Assembly (NCBI GenBank): GCA_016712105.1
Contig: JADJRU010000049.1
Location: 117,468 to 181,467 of the forward strand
Reading direction: 5' to 3'
Length of the DNA: 64,000 nucleotides
DNA from: Ahniella sp.
GTDB taxonomy: Bacteria > Pseudomonadota > Gammaproteobacteria > Xanthomonadales > Ahniellaceae
The position numbers and the translations under genes are program-made. Below, in pieces: positions 45,260 through 54,229 of this stretch; positions within the stretch are counted from its first letter, which is position 1; every line of letters starts with the position of its first letter. Under the pieces are notes generated by a model. It searched no databases and was not told the origin of the DNA. It was given only the letters and a program-made list of their open reading frames with translations.

Positions 45260-45896
45260 TCACCGTGATGAAACATGTTCGAGCATCTGCCGGTACTGGC
45301 GTTCGAACACCCGCAGGTCATGGGTTGCGGAGAACGCAGCAACGCCGCGCCCGGACGGATCGATCAGCAGGACTGACGTGGTGTGCGCCATGCTGCGGAC
45401 ACCCCGCTCATCGATCTGTTCCTCATAGAACACGCCCAGTTGGTCGGCGAAACCTCGCAGGCTCGCAGGTTCGGCGCGGACACCGACGATGCCGGGGTCG
45501 AAGAAACTTGTGTACGCGGCCATCGCCGATGCCGAGTCGTTTTCCGGATCGACGGTGACGAACACCAACCTGGGCACAGCCACAGACCCCGGGTCTGCCT
45601 CGATCCGCCGCCGAAGCGCCGCCATGCTGGCCAGTGTCGTTGGACAGACATCCGGGCATTGGAGGAATCCAAAATACATCAGTGTCCAGTGACCCTGCAG
45701 ATCGGCACTCCGTGTAGGCACCACCATCCACACGCGGCAGACTGAATGCACTGACAGGCCGGGCAACCGGCCACAGGCTGCCTGCGAGTTCCACCGGGAT
45801 CTTCGGCTTGCCCGCGAACCCCGAAGTGACAGCCAGCACAAACGCGAAGGCCAGCAACGGCAGGATCATCCAGATCAGTAGGCGGGAGCGAGTCAT
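45260..45896 (-). CDS. SCO1/SenC family copper protein (frameshifted near 45712)
   Basis: From ATG 45896 the frame encodes an anchor helix (LLIWMILPLLAFAFVLAV) and PVELAGSLWPVARPVSAFSLPRVDG. It then shifts near 45705-45720 into the SCO thioredoxin-like domain with YFGFLQCPDVCPTTL (copper CxxxC) and SMAHTTSVLLIDPSG (His ligand). About 212 residues, standard SCO size. A second copper chaperone for the island. An FNR-type box lies 35 bases upstream. Convergent with ctaA. Confidence 0.88.
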
Positions 45897-45930
45897 GCGA
45901 ACAGTCTCGATTCTGCTGCACACACTTGCC

Positions 45931-45944
45931 TTGATGAGGGTCAA
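45931..45944. promoter_or_regulatory. FNR/DNR-type box between SCO and DUF420 genes
   Basis: TTGAT-GAGG-GTCAA, one mismatch from the FNR consensus and an exact match to the DNR form. It is 35 bases upstream of the SCO gene and 52 upstream of the divergent DUF420 gene. Confidence 0.65.
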
Positions 45945-45995
45945 TGCACCCCGGATTCGCCTCATCAGAATCGGATCAGGAGACCGAGACCCACG

Positions 45996-46424
45996 ATGCT
46001 GCCTGCCCAATGGTTACCCCACGTCAATGCCAGCCTGAACCTGCTGGCGACGATCCTGCTGGTTGCAGCACGCGTCCAGATCGCGCGTGGCCACATCGAT
46101 GCCCATCGTCGCTTGATGACGGCCGCGCTGATCGTGTCCGCCTTGTTTCTGATCGGCTACGGCGCGTATCACCTTCTTGCGCCCATCTTCGTATTCCGGG
46201 GCACCGGCTGGATCCGGCCGGTCTACTACGCGTTGCTGATCAGTCATGTGGTGCTGGCGGCGTTGTCCCTGCCGATGATCCTCAGTGCTGCATGGCTTGG
46301 CGCCACCGGTCGAGTCACTGCCCACCGCCGATTGGCGCGGTGGACCTGGCCGTTGTGGTTCTACGTCTCGGTATCAGGCGTGGTGGTGTATCTGTTGCTG
46401 TATCAGATCTACAACCCCGACTGA
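45996..46424 (+). CDS. DUF420 membrane protein (CtaM/YozB-like)
   Basis: 142 residues, four helices. ASLNLLATILLVAARVQIARG, AHRRLMTAALIVSALFLIGY and VTAHRRLARWTWPLWFYVSVSG with paired His-Arg motifs match the DUF420 family. In Bacillus and Staphylococcus DUF420 members (CtaM) are needed for aa3-type oxidase function. Context beside SCO, CtaA and a heme-copper enzyme supports an assembly role here. Confidence 0.85.
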   Translation: MLPAQWLPHVNASLNLLATILLVAARVQIARGHIDAHRRLMTAALIVSALFLIGYGAYHLLAPIFVFRGTGWIRPVYYALLISHVVLAALSLPMILSAAWLGATGRVTAHRRLARWTWPLWFYVSVSGVVVYLLLYQIYNPD

Positions 46425-46434
46425 AGGTCGCGCA

Positions 46435-47718
46435 TCACTTCCAGAATTCGATCTGATGCCATTGCTCACGCTCGGATCTGCCGGCTTCGGGGATCGGCAA
46501 GCGCCGCAGCTTCAGTCGATGCTGTCCAATCGGCAACTCGCGGATATCGATCATGGCGAGTGCGCCGCGTTGGCCGCTGGCCGGATCAACGGCGGAGAAC
46601 CATTGCAGAGACAGAACCCGATCATCCAGTTTGGGTTCCAGCAGTCGCCCCATACAGACCAGCCCGGCGCCACTCAGACTGGCTTCGCGTTCGAGCGCAT
46701 CGGGGCATGCTTTGGCGAGCGCTTCGTTCATCGATCTCGGTCGATAGGGCAGGAACAGCGGCAGATAGGGCCCCTTCGCCTGCATCGACGGAATGAATGG
46801 CGAGGTCATGGTGCCGTCGGTATTACGCTGGTTGCCATAATGCGCGGGGAACAACTCCAGTTCATTGCCTGCCGAAGTCGGCGGCAAACCGTCATAGGCC
46901 CCGTTCTCGAACGAGCCCATTCGGACCACCGTGACCACCGCCACGATATTCATCACCACGGTGGCGGCCAGCACCACGTAACCGGTCGCCCAGCGATTGC
47001 GTGAATGCGATTGGGCGATTGCCACAAGCGGATTCTGGCTGCGACTCATCCCGAGTCGTGCATAGAATCGGAACACGCGCTTCAGCAGATCGGCTCGGCC
47101 CTCGGCAAGCCAGCGCGCACCGAAGTATCGGTCGACGACACCGGCCACCATGATCGGCACCATCAACAAGAAAAACACGAGCAATGCCGCCCAAGTGATC
47201 AGATCGAGGCGCCAATCGAATTTCTGTCCGATGACCAACACGATCGACAGCGTCCCGACAAACAGTGCCGGCCAAACCATGATGAGCGCGAGGCCAAAAC
47301 CGAGCCCGAAGACCCAGGTGGCGCGATTGTCAGCCGCATCAACGCGTGCCTCGAATGACGGCTCATCCGCCGACAGCACGTCGGTACTGACCGGCCCCTG
47401 TTCCCGGTAATAGTCCCAGCGAATCCCGTCGGGATACACCGAATTCATGCCCACCAAAGCGACCCAATAGGCCCGCAGAATCAGATGCAGGACAAACGTG
47501 GCAATCAGCGTCAGCAGCGAACACTGGACGTACAGGGTGAGCGTGTACAGAAACTGCTGCACCTGCATTTCGTTCCCGGACAACACCATCAGGCCAAGCC
47601 GGTCGACCGCAACGGGCAGTTGCAGCAGACCAAAGATGGTGGCGCCCGAGATCAGCAGTTCCATGTCCCAGGTGGGCGTGGTGCGCTTGGGAATTTCGTG
47701 CGGCAAGTCCTGGCTCAT
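46435..47718 (-). CDS. Multi-pass membrane protein of unknown function
   Basis: 427 residues. Six or so hydrophobic segments: two in the first 90 residues, two around 140-205 and one near 250-270, then a soluble C-terminal domain of about 150 residues (PSMQAKGPYLPLFLPYRPRS..., VDPASGQRGALAMIDIREL). No transporter or enzyme motif is recognised. Convergent with the DUF420 gene (10-base gap) and divergent from the peptide transporter. May be an envelope protein restricted to this bacterial group. Confidence 0.6.
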   Translation of the reverse strand: MSQDLPHEIPKRTTPTWDMELLISGATIFGLLQLPVAVDRLGLMVLSGNEMQVQQFLYTLTLYVQCSLLTLIATFVLHLILRAYWVALVGMNSVYPDGIRWDYYREQGPVSTDVLSADEPSFEARVDAADNRATWVFGLGFGLALIMVWPALFVGTLSIVLVIGQKFDWRLDLITWAALLVFFLLMVPIMVAGVVDRYFGARWLAEGRADLLKRVFRFYARLGMSRSQNPLVAIAQSHSRNRWATGYVVLAATVVMNIVAVVTVVRMGSFENGAYDGLPPTSAGNELELFPAHYGNQRNTDGTMTSPFIPSMQAKGPYLPLFLPYRPRSMNEALAKACPDALEREASLSGAGLVCMGRLLEPKLDDRVLSLQWFSAVDPASGQRGALAMIDIRELPIGQHRLKLRRLPIPEAGRSEREQWHQIEFWK

Positions 47719-47793
47719 GCGGTCCTCCGAAAATCAGGCGCACATTGAGACTGAAACCGGCGCCAGCTGCAATGGGCAAGGCGTCACGTTGGT

Positions 47794-47799
47794 TATACT
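47794..47799 (+). promoter_or_regulatory. Candidate -10 element (TATACT)
   Basis: GGTTATACTCGGCGG lies 27 bases before the transporter ATG at 47826; no convincing -35. Confidence 0.35.
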
Positions 47800-47825
47800 C
47801 GGCGGCACTATTCCCCGGAGCCTCC

Positions 47826-49427
47826 ATGAACGCCGCAACCGCGACCAACGAATTTCTCGGTCACCCGAAAGGCCTTTACGTCTGCTTTCTGACCGAAATG
47901 TGGGAGCGCTTTGCGTTCTACGGCATGAAGGCGCTGTTGTTCCTGTACCTCACGAAGTACCACCTGTTCAACGACAGTAACGGTTACGTGTTGCTGGGCA
48001 CCTACGCGGGACTGGCCTATGCGCTGCCGCTGCTCGGTGGAATCATCGCCGACCGCTGGCTGGGCATGCGCAAGGCCGTGTTGTTCGGTGGCTTGCTGCT
48101 GGTGCTCGGGCAATTGGGTATGGCCTATACCGGCAATGCCGCCACCGGCACCGTGGGTGCTGCCGTTCAAGACGCAACGGCGATCCAGGTGATGTACCTG
48201 TCGCTGGCGCTGATTGCCGTGGGTGTCGGTTTCCTGAAACCGAACATCTCGACGATTGTCGGGCGCCTTTACCCGGAAAATGACCCGCGCCGGGATTCCG
48301 GCTTCACCATCTTCTATATGGGCATCAACATTGGCGCAGCATTGTCTTCGCTGATCGTGGCCTACATCGGCGAGAACTTCGGTTGGGGTTACGGCTTTGC
48401 ACTGGGCGGCGTGATGATGGCGCTGGGTCTTGTGCAGTTCATGGCCGGCCAGAAACACCTCATGGGCCAGGCCGAACCGCCGAATCCATCCGCGCTGACC
48501 AAAGGCGTCGAGGGGGCGATTTATGCGCTCGGCTTCGTCACCACATTGATCGTCTGGTGGATCCTGCAGACGAAGATCAATTTCGAACCCTTGACTCGCC
48601 TCGCCGGCGGTCATCAAGTCACGCTGACGGAAGTGGTGGCTGTCGCCATGGGCACGGGTTTGGTGGTGTGGTTCGGCATCTTCATGTTCAGCGGCATTAC
48701 CGCGCTGGAGCGAGGCCGCATGATCCTGCTGATGCTGCTGATCACGGTCAGCGCACTGTTCTGGGGCATTTACGAACAGAGTTATGGCACCTGGGTGGCG
48801 TTCGCCGAGCGTGGCATGGACCGCACGACTTTCGGCATTGAATGGACGGCCGGGCAAACCACTTCATTCGGCGCGATTTTCGTGATCCTGTTCAGCCCGC
48901 TCTTTGCGCTGTTGTGGCCCAAGCTGGACCGTCACGGTTTGAACCCCAGCCTCACCGCCAAATTCGGCTGGGCGCTGATCTTGTGTGGCCTGGCCACCGG
49001 CCTGTTGATGCTTGCTGCACAGAAACCGGGCGCCGATGGACTGGTCTCGTTGTGGTGGATGATCGCTGCTTATGCCGTGCTGGTGCTGGGCGAAATGATG
49101 TTGTCGCCGATCGGCTTGTCCGCCGTCACCACGCTTTCCGTCCCGCGTGTGGTCGGCATGATGATGGGCGCGTGGTTCCTCGCTTCGGCATTCGGCGAAA
49201 TGGTCGCAGGCCGGTTCGGCACCTGGGCCGAAGTGAATCCGAATGCCGATGGCACGTACGACATCGCCAACGCGCTCGCGGTCTACGGAAATGTTTTCGG
49301 CAAACTGCTGTGGATCGGCGTCATTGCCGGCATCGTGATGCTGCTGATCGCGCCGATCATGAAACGGATTGCGAAGGGCCCGAACAGTCGGGAACCTTCT
49401 GAACTCGTTCCCACGAACTGGTTCTAA
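47826..49427 (+). CDS. Proton-dependent oligopeptide transporter (POT/PTR2)
   Basis: 533 residues, about 14 helices, start ATG 47826 after GGAG. The POT signature ExxERFxYY is present as EMWERFAFYGMKA, with GGIIADRWLGMRKAVLFGG, the PTR motif FYMGINIGAALSSLI, and the FWGIYEQ region. Imports di- and tripeptides with protons. Its last four bases overlap the end of the convergent sulfatase-like gene. Confidence 0.94.
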   Translation: MNAATATNEFLGHPKGLYVCFLTEMWERFAFYGMKALLFLYLTKYHLFNDSNGYVLLGTYAGLAYALPLLGGIIADRWLGMRKAVLFGGLLLVLGQLGMAYTGNAATGTVGAAVQDATAIQVMYLSLALIAVGVGFLKPNISTIVGRLYPENDPRRDSGFTIFYMGINIGAALSSLIVAYIGENFGWGYGFALGGVMMALGLVQFMAGQKHLMGQAEPPNPSALTKGVEGAIYALGFVTTLIVWWILQTKINFEPLTRLAGGHQVTLTEVVAVAMGTGLVVWFGIFMFSGITALERGRMILLMLLITVSALFWGIYEQSYGTWVAFAERGMDRTTFGIEWTAGQTTSFGAIFVILFSPLFALLWPKLDRHGLNPSLTAKFGWALILCGLATGLLMLAAQKPGADGLVSLWWMIAAYAVLVLGEMMLSPIGLSAVTTLSVPRVVGMMMGAWFLASAFGEMVAGRFGTWAEVNPNADGTYDIANALAVYGNVFGKLLWIGVIAGIVMLLIAPIMKRIAKGPNSREPSELVPTNWF

Positions 49428-51595
49428 GGTTCCTCGGCCTTTGGTTCCCTGCGCCGGGTTGGCGCGGTTTTGACCAACCGCGCCTGGATTCTCGGATCCG
49501 AAAGCGTGGCTTGCCAGTCGGGGTCCTGGGTCAGCAGCGCCGCAACCGACGGTTCCAGCTCGATCGCACGATCGAGCAGGGGCAAGGCTTCATCCAGACG
49601 CTGCTGCAGTGCCAGCAGGCAAGCCTTGTTGTAGATCCCGGCAAACCGTTCCGGTCGCAAGACCATCGCCTGATCGAGATACTGGTGCGCCCGTTCCGGG
49701 TACCCGCTTCGGCGGGCACTGGCGGCGGCTTGCAGTAGGGTCCGGTAGTCCTCGGCATTACCTGCCAGGGATCGTTCGTAAGCACTCAACGCATTGGCGA
49801 ACTCACCGCGTTCGAAGAAGCGGTCGCCGAGCAAACGATGGACACCCGGGAAATCGGGATCAATCGCCAGCACCTGGGCGAAATAGGCTTCGGCCGCCGC
49901 TTCGTTCCCGCGCATCATCGATATCAACCCCAGCCCACTCAGGGCTTCGATGAACTTCGGCGCCATGCTCAATGCGGACTCGAACAACTGCTCCGCAACA
50001 TCCAGATTGCCGGATCCCACCTCAAGGCTCGCCAGTGCCGCGAGAATCCGGAACTCACCCGGATTGTCGGCCAGCATTTGGCTGTATTGGTGTTTGGCTT
50101 CGTCCACTTTGCCCTGGTTCAACAATGCAGCCGCCAGGACACCGCGGGCCGAGGCATGTTTCGGCAGTTCGTCGAGGATGGCCTGTGACAGTCGTTCGGC
50201 GCGCACCCAGTCTTCATGTTGTGCCGCCTTTCGGGCCGAATCGAGTCGGTTGTAGATTCGCACGCCATCCTTGGGATCCATGCCGGCAACCCCTTCACGC
50301 TCACTGCTCGGCTGCAGGTACCCGAGTGACTGCAACATCTCGATGGATTCCCGCGTCAGCGGGTTGTCGACAACGGCATGGGCACGTTTGGCGCTGTCGG
50401 CAAACACCTCATCCAGCGACAGGTCGAGGTTCGCACCCTGCGTGGCAAAAGCCGGAACAGCAATCAGGTTGCGGGTTTCGGTCGGATCCGTTGCCAGTTC
50501 GTACAACTCCGGGCGCGGCGCACGAATGTAGGTGAACCCTTGCTCGCGAATGGCGTACAGCGGTGCCATGCCGAATCCCAACTCCGACAATTTCGACTCG
50601 GAATACAACGCGCGGTCAGGCGCTGCGCCGGCAAAAAACTGGCGCAAGTCACGCCCGGGCAAACTCGGGTCGGGTGCGCCCACGGCGGCCAACACGGTCG
50701 GCAGCACGTCCATGTGATGGACGGGCGTGGAGATCCGCCGCTCCCGCGGAAATCGGACAGGCTGACGAATGATCAGCGGCACGCGGATGGTGGCCCGATA
50801 AACGAAAACGGCGTGGGTTCGTTCTTCGTGTTCACCGAGGCTTTCACCATGATCGGCCGTCACGATCACCAGGGTGTTGTCCAGTTCCCCGGCCTCCCGC
50901 AGGGCATCCAGCAGTCGCCCGACCTGCTGGTCGGCGTAACTGATCTCGGCATCGTATGGCGTGGCAGCGGTTTGACTGAACGCACCCGGTGCACGATGGG
51001 GCTCATGGGGATCGAACAAATGGACCCAGGTGAAAAATGGCTGACGATCGGGTTTCGCTTGCCAGGTGTTGAATCCCTGCAGCGCGGCGTCCACGGTATC
51101 AACCGCCTGGCGCTCGCGGATCATGAACATCTTCGGATCTTCTTCCGACCACAACGAATCGTCGTAGCGCTGAAAACCCTGCTGGATGTTGTAGCGCTTC
51201 GCCAGCACCACGGCCGAGACAAAGGCTTCCGATTCATAACCGAGGGCAGTGAGCCGCTCGGCCATCATGTCCAGGCTGTCCGGAACGGAGTACGCGCCGT
51301 TGTCGCGAACGCCATGGCTGGGTGGCAACAACCCGCTCAGCAGCGTCGTGTGTGCCGGCAGGGTAATGGGTGCAGCCGACAGGGCTTCCTCGAAGAGGGT
51401 GCCCTCGCGCGCCAGACGATCCAGATTGGGCGTACTGGCCAAAGGATGACCATATGCGCCCAGTCGATCGGCCCTGAGCGTGTCGATCGTCACCAGCAGG
51501 ATGTTGGGACGCGCAGGTTGCTCGGGGATCATCAAGAGCACAGCGCAGACCAGCGTGATCGCAACAAACGCCAACACTGCTGGAAGCCGGGACAT
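49424..51595 (-). CDS. TPR-containing sulfatase-like membrane protein
   Basis: 723 residues, third paralogue and intact. N-terminal helix (VLAFVAITLVCAVLLMI) as signal-anchor instead of a lipobox. The sulfatase-type domain has NILLVTIDTLRADRLGAYG, APITLPAHTTLLSG (Thr in place of the formylglycine Cys), TWVHLFDPHEPH and VTADHGESLGEHEE. A run of TPR repeats follows from about residue 430 (DNPGEFRILAALASLEVGSG..., YFAQVLAIDPDFPGVHRLLG). Predicted periplasmic hydrolase/transferase with a protein-interaction tail. Confidence 0.85.
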   Translation of the reverse strand: MSRLPAVLAFVAITLVCAVLLMIPEQPARPNILLVTIDTLRADRLGAYGHPLASTPNLDRLAREGTLFEEALSAAPITLPAHTTLLSGLLPPSHGVRDNGAYSVPDSLDMMAERLTALGYESEAFVSAVVLAKRYNIQQGFQRYDDSLWSEEDPKMFMIRERQAVDTVDAALQGFNTWQAKPDRQPFFTWVHLFDPHEPHRAPGAFSQTAATPYDAEISYADQQVGRLLDALREAGELDNTLVIVTADHGESLGEHEERTHAVFVYRATIRVPLIIRQPVRFPRERRISTPVHHMDVLPTVLAAVGAPDPSLPGRDLRQFFAGAAPDRALYSESKLSELGFGMAPLYAIREQGFTYIRAPRPELYELATDPTETRNLIAVPAFATQGANLDLSLDEVFADSAKRAHAVVDNPLTRESIEMLQSLGYLQPSSEREGVAGMDPKDGVRIYNRLDSARKAAQHEDWVRAERLSQAILDELPKHASARGVLAAALLNQGKVDEAKHQYSQMLADNPGEFRILAALASLEVGSGNLDVAEQLFESALSMAPKFIEALSGLGLISMMRGNEAAAEAYFAQVLAIDPDFPGVHRLLGDRFFERGEFANALSAYERSLAGNAEDYRTLLQAAASARRSGYPERAHQYLDQAMVLRPERFAGIYNKACLLALQQRLDEALPLLDRAIELEPSVAALLTQDPDWQATLSDPRIQARLVKTAPTRRREPKAEEP

Positions 51596-51630
51596 GATCG
51601 TGAACCTCGAATCAATGACCCCTCAAACGA

Positions 51631-51654
51631 CTGGCTCCGCCGAAGCGGAGCCAG
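51631..51654 (-). terminator. Hairpin after the surface-protein gene
   Basis: CTGGCTCCGC-CGAA-GCGGAGCCAG, a perfect 10-bp stem; on the minus strand the loop reads TTCG, an extra-stable tetraloop. Only a short T-stretch follows on that strand. Confidence 0.6.
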
Positions 51655-51679
51655 TGAGGGATCAGACAAATGTCGCGAA

Positions 51680-52797
51680 TCAGGCGTGATTGCGGCGCAA
51701 GGCCACAAAACCGAGACCCAGCAACATGGCTGCAACGGCCATCAGGATGCGCTTGTCGGCGAGCGGCACCGATTGATTGCCCGGACCTGCCGCGGCCGCA
51801 TAGTTCACCACTTGCGCCAGTTCGTTGGCGGTCATGCAGGCCGATGCGTTACCGGCGAGTGCAGTCAGCTCGGCCGCTTTTGCTGAGGCATCAGCACGCG
51901 AGGGCTGACCTGTGGCGAAGTTGACGATTGCCTGTGTCTGACCTGGCTGCAAGGTCAGCGTGTACCGCCAGAACGGATTGTCGTCGGTGTTGGCGAAACT
52001 GACGCCAGACAGACCAACCAGCGCGCCGGGCCCACCGAACACATGGCCGAGACGGGGGTCCCCGCTCGTGGTGCCGACGAACTGCTGGAACGTGGTGGCC
52101 CAATTGTCCGCCGTGGTCACAGCGGCGTCGCCGGAGCTGCTTGTGACGATGGTCGTGCCAGCGTCCGAACCGAGGTTGTTGCCGGTGATCACCTGCAGCG
52201 TGATCGCTGCGCCCGACGTGTTCGTGAAGATGTTCGTCCAGCGAGCGAACTCGTCGTTGGTGGGGACAAACACTTTGCGCTGCACGGCCACACCGCCGAT
52301 CGTCTGAACTGGGTAAATGATCTGGCGGTTGCTGCAGGACGCATCGAGTGTCGCCACGCCGTTTCGTTGTACATGGTCGTGGTGCCGATGCCGCGCAGAC
52401 CACCGCCAGTGGAGTCACAAGGCCCGGTCGCCCCATCCGTCGACACACACAACGAGTTGTAGCCGTCGAAGGCATCGCTCAGCGTCGTCGACACGGTACC
52501 GTTCATGGCCGTCGTCACGTTCACCGGCGCCGCATAAGACGCTTCCGATGCGGCACCGGAAGCCGAACTGGAAGTCGAGAACGTGATGTCTGTATTGATG
52601 AAATACTCAAACCCGGATAGGTCGGTCAACGCTTGCTCACCGGTATTCGGCAAACGCGGAGACGCCTTGAGATGCGACCGTTGCTGTTTGTCGCCGACCT
52701 TGAGCTTGTGACCATCGGTCGCGACCGACGTGACGTCTGCCATCGAGGAACCGCTCACAATCAGCGCACACAGCAAAACCAGAAACTTGCGGTTCAT
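51680..52797 (-). CDS. Secreted protein with C-terminal sorting-like tail (frameshifted near 52360)
   Basis: Start ATG 52797: signal peptide (FLVLLCALIVSGSSMA), then a Ser/Thr/Ala-rich region. The frame shifts near 52360 (MYNET / VATLDASC) into the rest of the protein, about 372 residues in all. The second half is a beta-sandwich-like domain ending QSVPLADKRILMAVAAMLLG-LGFVALRRNHA: a short polar motif, one helix and a basic cluster. This tripartite tail resembles exosortase-type sorting signals such as IPTL-CTERM but with VPLADKR in place of IPTL. Function unknown. Confidence 0.7.
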
Positions 52798-52823
52798 CGG
52801 ACGACTCCATCGGGGGATTGCGC

Positions 52824-53906
52824 CTATGTTGCCTCATCAAAGCGCTTCCGGCAACGGACGAACAGTGTCTGGGCCATTTCGGCATCCGGCAGTGCGCCAA
52901 ACATTTCAGCGTCGAGTGTTGTCCGATCGGACGCCACGAAGGCTTCCAAGGTGCTCTGCCGGTCCATGCCCTGGTCGGCAATACCCAGGAACCCGAACAG
53001 GCGGTCAAAGCCCCGTTCTGGCCGTTCAGCCAGGGATTCGTAGGGCACCAGCAGCACTCGGTCGGCCAATTCGGGCATTTGGGCGCAAGCCCATGCGTAT
53101 CGGTAGACCGACATCCATTGCTGCAGCCACCACTCGGCCGGCGCCGTGCCGTTCGGGATCGACACTGCGGGCTGACCAGGCAATCGTAATGCCCGTTTGA
53201 GCGGACCAAACTCGTGATGACCCCGCGCCGCGATCTGGCCCAAGGTGGCTACCGGCGCGGACTGATACAGCAGATCCTGGCGCATCAGGGACGCCACATG
53301 GGCCGCCGGCGACCGGATCGGCACCACAAATCGCGCATCGGGGAACAGGGTCGCCAGATAGGCGATCCGCAGCGTGTTGTAGTTGCCCTTCGACACATAC
53401 CGTTTGGCGCCCCGGGCCAGCAGCAACTTCGCGATGTGCGCGCGAAACAGTCGCTCGAATTCAGGCGCGCGGGTGTTCGCGTCGAGTACATCGTGCCCGC
53501 TTGGGTCATCGGGGAAAAAATGTGCCCAGATCGGTTCTTCAAAGGCTTCCGGGCTTTCCCGCGTGACCCGGATCCGATCCCGGTGGGCTCGCTCGACCGG
53601 CTCGGCGCTGCCGGCAGGCAGGCGTGCGCGCAGCCGGTTCCACCAGAACGGGGTCCACAACAAGGGGAAGTCCGCATATCGGTGACTGGTGAATCCAGGC
53701 AGACGCGACAGGATTTCCAACAGGATCGTCGAACCGCTGCGCGCCATGCCGCAGATGAAAACCGGCGACTGGACCGCCGGCAAGTCAGTGGTCGCCGACA
53801 CCATCCGGGTTTCGAGGTCGGCAAGCCACGGGCCCAGCGCCGGAATGGACCGTTGCCAGAACGCGCCGAACCGGTCGGGCCAGGGAACACGCCAAGGATC
53901 AGCCAT
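52824..53906 (-). CDS. Sulfotransferase family protein
   Basis: 360 residues. 5'-phosphosulfate-binding loop PVFICGMARSGSTILLEIL near residue 50, then RYVSKGNYNTLRIAYLATLFPDARFVVPIRSP, which fits the 3'-phosphate-binding region (Arg/Ser), and the C-terminal RVLLVPYESLAERPERGF. Would transfer sulfate from PAPS to an unknown acceptor (lipid, glycan or peptide Tyr). Not adjacent to PAPS synthesis genes, but one gene away from a sulfatase-like protein. Confidence 0.85.
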   Translation of the reverse strand: MADPWRVPWPDRFGAFWQRSIPALGPWLADLETRMVSATTDLPAVQSPVFICGMARSGSTILLEILSRLPGFTSHRYADFPLLWTPFWWNRLRARLPAGSAEPVERAHRDRIRVTRESPEAFEEPIWAHFFPDDPSGHDVLDANTRAPEFERLFRAHIAKLLLARGAKRYVSKGNYNTLRIAYLATLFPDARFVVPIRSPAAHVASLMRQDLLYQSAPVATLGQIAARGHHEFGPLKRALRLPGQPAVSIPNGTAPAEWWLQQWMSVYRYAWACAQMPELADRVLLVPYESLAERPERGFDRLFGFLGIADQGMDRQSTLEAFVASDRTTLDAEMFGALPDAEMAQTLFVRCRKRFDEAT

Positions 53907-53958
53907 GGCCTGAACGTTCCATCCAGCCCTTGCGGGCGAACAGCACCATGGGCCTCGC

Positions 53959-53964
53959 TATACT
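53959..53964 (+). promoter_or_regulatory. Candidate -10 element (TATACT)
   Basis: CGCTATACTTGCCG, 41 bases before ATG 54005; no clear -35 at standard spacing. Confidence 0.35.
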
Positions 53965-54004
53965 TGCCGTTCCTGATCGCCTGATCGCTGGCTTGGACCA
54001 CCTC

Positions 54005-54229
54005 ATGAAACGTTCCATTTACGTCGGTATGTTGCTGCTGTTGTCCGGGACTGCCGCAGGCTACAACGGCCCCGGCTCCGGCGTCAGCTTCGTGGCGGCA
54101 TTGTGGTCATTGATCATCGGCGTATTCGTGGTGCTGTCGGCCATCCTGATGTGGCCGCTCCGGGTCTGGCTGAAGCGCCGCAAGGCGCGTGCGGAAGCGG
54201 CTTCCGGCAAACCGACCGCCGGCGAATGA
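54005..54229 (+). CDS. Small membrane protein with YNGPGSG motif
   Basis: 74 residues from ATG 54005: helix 1 (IYVGMLLLLSGTAAG), the motif YNGPGSGVSF, helix 2 (ALWSLIIGVFVVLSAILMW) and a basic tail. Proteins of this form (GPGxG then a long helix) are often next to alkaline-phosphatase-superfamily genes, as here, where the stop overlaps the next start (ATGA). Function unknown. Confidence 0.65.
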   Translation: MKRSIYVGMLLLLSGTAAGYNGPGSGVSFVAALWSLIIGVFVVLSAILMWPLRVWLKRRKARAEAASGKPTAGE

